Assembly: GCA_002365025.1 (NCBI GenBank)
Contig: DEYX01000269.1
Span: forward strand, 1-7,531
Direction: 5' to 3'
Source: Hungatella sp. UBA3147
GTDB lineage: Bacteria; Bacillota; Clostridia; Lachnospirales; Lachnospiraceae
DNA length: 7,531 nucleotides
The position numbers and the translations under genes are program-made. The notes beneath the pieces are model-generated. The model was given only the letters and a program-made list of their open reading frames with translations. It was not told the origin of the DNA and searched no databases. Below, one piece after another: positions 5,738-7,531 of this stretch (positions are counted from its first letter, which is position 1; every line of letters starts with the position of its first letter).

Positions 5738-6127
5738 ATGGATTATCATAAAAAAGTGGGGGACTCGCTTAAATATATTGAGGAAAACTTAAATGGTAAG
5801 ATTGATCTTGATGATCTTGCAAAAAGAGCCTATTTATCAAAATATCACTATCATAGGATTTTTCACAAAGTATCAGGAGAATCCGTTACCAGATACATCA
5901 CCAGAAGGCGGATGGAAAAGGCAGCCGGAGAGCTTGCCCGGACAGACAGGCCGATCATCGATATCGCCCTGGAATATCAATATGCTTCTCAGGAATCCTT
6001 TTCAAGGGCCTTTTTAAAGATTTATGGACTGACGCCGGGAAAATACCGGAAAAGGTATAGTATCAATTCCAATCATGTGATCGATTTAGGCTGCCGTTCC
6101 AGCAAAATCATGAACATGGCCGCATAA
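5738..6127 (+). CDS. Minimal AraC/MarA-type HTH transcriptional regulator
   Basis: The product is 129 residues, almost all of it one AraC-type DNA-binding domain. DYHKKVGDSLKYIEENLNGK (2-21) is the lead helix; DLDDLAKRAYLSKYHYHRIF (23-42) is the first helix-turn-helix; GESVTRYITRRRMEKAA (47-63) the linker; PIIDIALEYQYASQESFSRAF (72-92) the second helix-turn-helix; and YGLTPGKYRKRY (96-107) the closing signature. The sequence closely resembles the N-terminal part of AraC proteins that normally continue into a GyrI-like ligand-binding domain. Here only about 22 residues follow before the stop, so the sensor half is absent, making it similar in plan to MarA/SoxS. ATG at 5738 lies 7 nt after AAAGGAG (5724-5730). 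The clpP gene begins 17 bp after its stop, so the two are very likely one operon. Regulation through the protein's own level, as for MarA, is inference. Confidence 0.88.
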   Translation: MDYHKKVGDSLKYIEENLNGKIDLDDLAKRAYLSKYHYHRIFHKVSGESVTRYITRRRMEKAAGELARTDRPIIDIALEYQYASQESFSRAFLKIYGLTPGKYRKRYSINSNHVIDLGCRSSKIMNMAA

Positions 6128-6144
6128 TAATCCAGGAGGTTTTT

Positions 6145-6738
6145 ATGAACAATCTTATCCCAATGGTTATTGAACAGACATCCCGGGGAGAGCGGTCGTA
6201 TGACATCTTTTCCAGGCTGCTGAACGACCGTATTATCATGCTGAATGGCACAGTGACCAATGACACAGCAAGCCTGATGATAGCACAGATGCTTTTTCTG
6301 GAATCCGCTGACCCTAATAAGGATATTCACTTATATATCAACAGCCCCGGAGGCTCTGTAACAGATGGGTTCGCTATTATGGATACCATGAATAACATTA
6401 AATGTGATGTTTCCACCATTAGCATAGGCCAATCGGGAAGCGCTGCTTCCTTGCTTCTGGCATCAGGGAAGAAGGGAAAGCGCTTTGCCCTTATAAACAG
6501 CGAGATTCTGATCCATCAGCCGTCAATATCCGGAGGGCTGCAGGGGCAGGCTACGGATATTAAAATCCATAGTGATTGGCTTGAAAGAACAAAGAAAAAG
6601 CTCAATGAGATATACAGCGAATTGACTGGCCAGCCGATAAAAAGAATTGAGGAAGATATGGAACGGGATCGTTATATGACAGCTGAGGAGGCAAAGGAGT
6701 ATGGCTTAATTGATGAAATTCTATTATGCCGCAGATGA
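6145..6738 (+). CDS. clpP: ATP-dependent Clp protease proteolytic subunit (ClpP paralogue)
   Basis: This 197-residue protein is the normal length for ClpP, the cytoplasmic serine peptidase that forms a two-ring 14-mer and degrades proteins fed by ClpX, ClpA or ClpC-type unfoldases. The N-terminus (IPMVIEQTSRGERSYDIFSR, 5-24) and ADPNKDIHLYINSPGGSVT (55-73) are canonical. The catalytic triad is visible: S99 in GQSGSAAS (95-102), H124 in LIHQP and D175 in ERDRYM. The handle segment GLQGQATDIKIH (131-142) is also standard. Odd point: the residues around the serine are GQSGSAAS instead of the usual G(M/Q)AASMGA. AGGAGG (6134-6139) lies 5 nt before the ATG. It follows the small AraC-type gene by 17 bp and has no clpX or tig neighbour, so it is probably an accessory ClpP and not the housekeeping copy. 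It is closed by the terminator at 6756-6804. Confidence 0.93.
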   Translation: MNNLIPMVIEQTSRGERSYDIFSRLLNDRIIMLNGTVTNDTASLMIAQMLFLESADPNKDIHLYINSPGGSVTDGFAIMDTMNNIKCDVSTISIGQSGSAASLLLASGKKGKRFALINSEILIHQPSISGGLQGQATDIKIHSDWLERTKKKLNEIYSELTGQPIKRIEEDMERDRYMTAEEAKEYGLIDEILLCRR

Positions 6739-6755
6739 CACCGGAACATTAACAC

Positions 6756-6804
6756 AAAAACCCGCTGACGGAAGGTCTGACAAGGCAGCCGTAAGCGGGT
6801 TTTT
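6756..6804. terminator. Strong bidirectional intrinsic terminator between clpP and the nucleotidyltransferase gene
   Basis: An 11-bp stem AAAAACCCGCT (6756-6766) and AGCGGGTTTTT (6794-6804) is extended by ACGG/CCGT after one mismatch. T runs flank it on both strands, and the two converging genes end on either side, 18 bp before it on the plus strand and 2 bp before it on the minus strand. Confidence 0.9.
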
Positions 6805-6805
6805 C

Positions 6806-7279
6806 TCAGTAGGGATCTGCATATGCATCGATCATTTTTACTTTATCATTCCGTCCCATCAATTCATAGTATTTACGCCATTCATCAACCGACTGCAAGG
6901 GGATCTTAATTCCATGGACTTCAGTGAAATCTTTAATATTTTCCCTTTTTAATGGAAAATAATATTCCTTATCTTGATTCACAATAACAAATCCGGCCAT
7001 TGCATCGATATCTACACCATCAACATGAAACTCCAAAAAACTTTTTGTTTTGTATTTGGCATTTGGAGTAGGCTGCTGAATATCACCTAAAAATAATAAG
7101 GTATCTTTAACTGTTTCTGCATCCTCTTCCGCAATCATAATATCTATATCATGAAACTCAGATACAATTCCTTTGAAGTATAGCAGCAAGGAGGCTCCAA
7201 TGGCCCATGTAACATCTTTGTGATTAAATTCTTCTGCAATACGAGCTAATACCGCCAGCTTGTGTTTTATATCGCTCAT
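6806..7279 (-). CDS. Small nucleotidyltransferase-fold protein
   Basis: This 157-residue protein has the marks of the DNA-polymerase-beta-like nucleotidyltransferase superfamily. W25-AIGASLLLY carries the helix-capping glycine/serine (G28, S30); D44-I-D46 in EFHDIDIMI is the metal-binding acidic pair; and VDIDAMAGF (89-97) supplies the third carboxylate, D90 or D92. The rest is an alpha/beta tail ending in a helical segment (DEWRKYYELMGRNDKVKMID, 132-151). Such stand-alone proteins include antibiotic-modifying enzymes (lincosamide nucleotidyltransferases), MNT/AbiEii-type partners of toxin systems, and many of unknown role. No toxin, HEPN-type or resistance partner lies next to it here, so function is open. 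ATG at 7279 follows GGGGTG by about 5 nt. The stop overlaps nothing and sits beside the shared terminator. Confidence 0.8.
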   Translation of the reverse strand: MSDIKHKLAVLARIAEEFNHKDVTWAIGASLLLYFKGIVSEFHDIDIMIAEEDAETVKDTLLFLGDIQQPTPNAKYKTKSFLEFHVDGVDIDAMAGFVIVNQDKEYYFPLKRENIKDFTEVHGIKIPLQSVDEWRKYYELMGRNDKVKMIDAYADPY

Positions 7280-7305
7280 TCCGTCACCCCGTTAAATTTA
7301 TAGAT

Positions 7306-7335
7306 GTATTACTCATCCATTGTCTATTGTTTCAA
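7306..7335 (-). promoter_or_regulatory. Probable promoter of the nucleotidyltransferase-fold gene
   Basis: The minus strand has TTGAAA (7335-7330), an 18-bp spacer and TAATAC (7311-7306). Transcription would begin near 7299, giving a short leader of about 20 nt that contains the GGGGTG ribosome site. Confidence 0.45.
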
Positions 7336-7387
7336 CCTTTGATCTTGCATATCAGTATTCAGAAGTATTATATAGGAAAATACTGGA

Positions 7388-7402
7388 ATATCATGATATA
7401 AT
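7388..7402 (+). promoter_or_regulatory. Extended -10 element overlapping a perfect palindrome
   Basis: TGATATAAT (7394-7402) is an extended -10 on the plus strand. It overlaps ATATCATGATAT (7388-7399), a perfect 12-bp palindrome that could be an operator. No good -35 is visible. The gene it would serve is not in the window: from 7403 to the right edge I see only a 27-codon reading frame without a ribosome site, and AAGAGG near 7504 that may precede a start beyond the edge. Confidence 0.35.
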
Positions 7403-7531
7403 ATCAAAATATGAAGGAAAAAGCAAATCATTATTACAAAATCATGCCGGAAGCCAAATGTTCCTCTGCCAAATGCCGGTATTATCTCTACTGATATAAA
7501 AAAGAGGTACTTTTATCACAAGCTTTTAGCA

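Noticed and set aside
7411..7494. 27-codon reading frame with two cysteines at the right edge
   Set aside because: There is no ribosome site, and the ATG is only a couple of bases from the predicted transcription start. It may be chance or leader sequence.

Overview
The window looks like an ordinary chromosomal stretch from a Firmicute of the class Clostridia, most likely a Lachnospiraceae member of the Lacrimispora/Clostridium saccharolyticum type. This is inferred from the moderate GC content, strong AGGAGG-type ribosome sites, AT-rich intergenic DNA with TATAAT boxes, and protein families typical of that group. No database search was possible, so the taxon is a judgement and not a proof.

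Layout, left to right. (1) A BCCT-type osmolyte transporter runs off the left edge on the minus strand (1-147) and has a good promoter at 201-229. (2) Divergent from it is a small lipoprotein of unknown function (383-955), closed by a two-way terminator (974-1027). (3) A zinc-dependent phospholipase C-like protein lies on the minus strand (1044-2024). Its start is preceded by a predicted 195-nt leader packed with inverted repeats (2025-2219), the most unusual non-coding part of the window. (4) An AGCS sodium:alanine/glycine symporter is on the plus strand (2330-3715). (5) A 79-residue orphan protein (3783-4022), a full-length cupin-type AraC regulator (4154-5065, TTG start) and a GNAT acetyltransferase (5119-5532) are all on the minus strand. 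(6) A plus-strand pair follows: a minimal AraC-type DNA-binding protein (5738-6127) and, 17 bp on, a divergent ClpP protease subunit (6145-6738), ended by a strong two-way terminator. (7) A small nucleotidyltransferase-fold protein (6806-7279) is on the minus strand. The right edge holds promoter-like sequence for a gene outside the window.

Most genes form one- or two-gene units with their own signals. The clearest functional links are the AraC-clpP pair, which looks like one operon in which a small regulator is co-made with a stress protease, and possibly the GNAT-AraC pair. I see no phage genes, transposase, CRISPR array, rRNA or tRNA. The best candidates for something undescribed are the structured leader at 2025-2219, the AraC-ClpP unit, and the 79-residue orphan protein.
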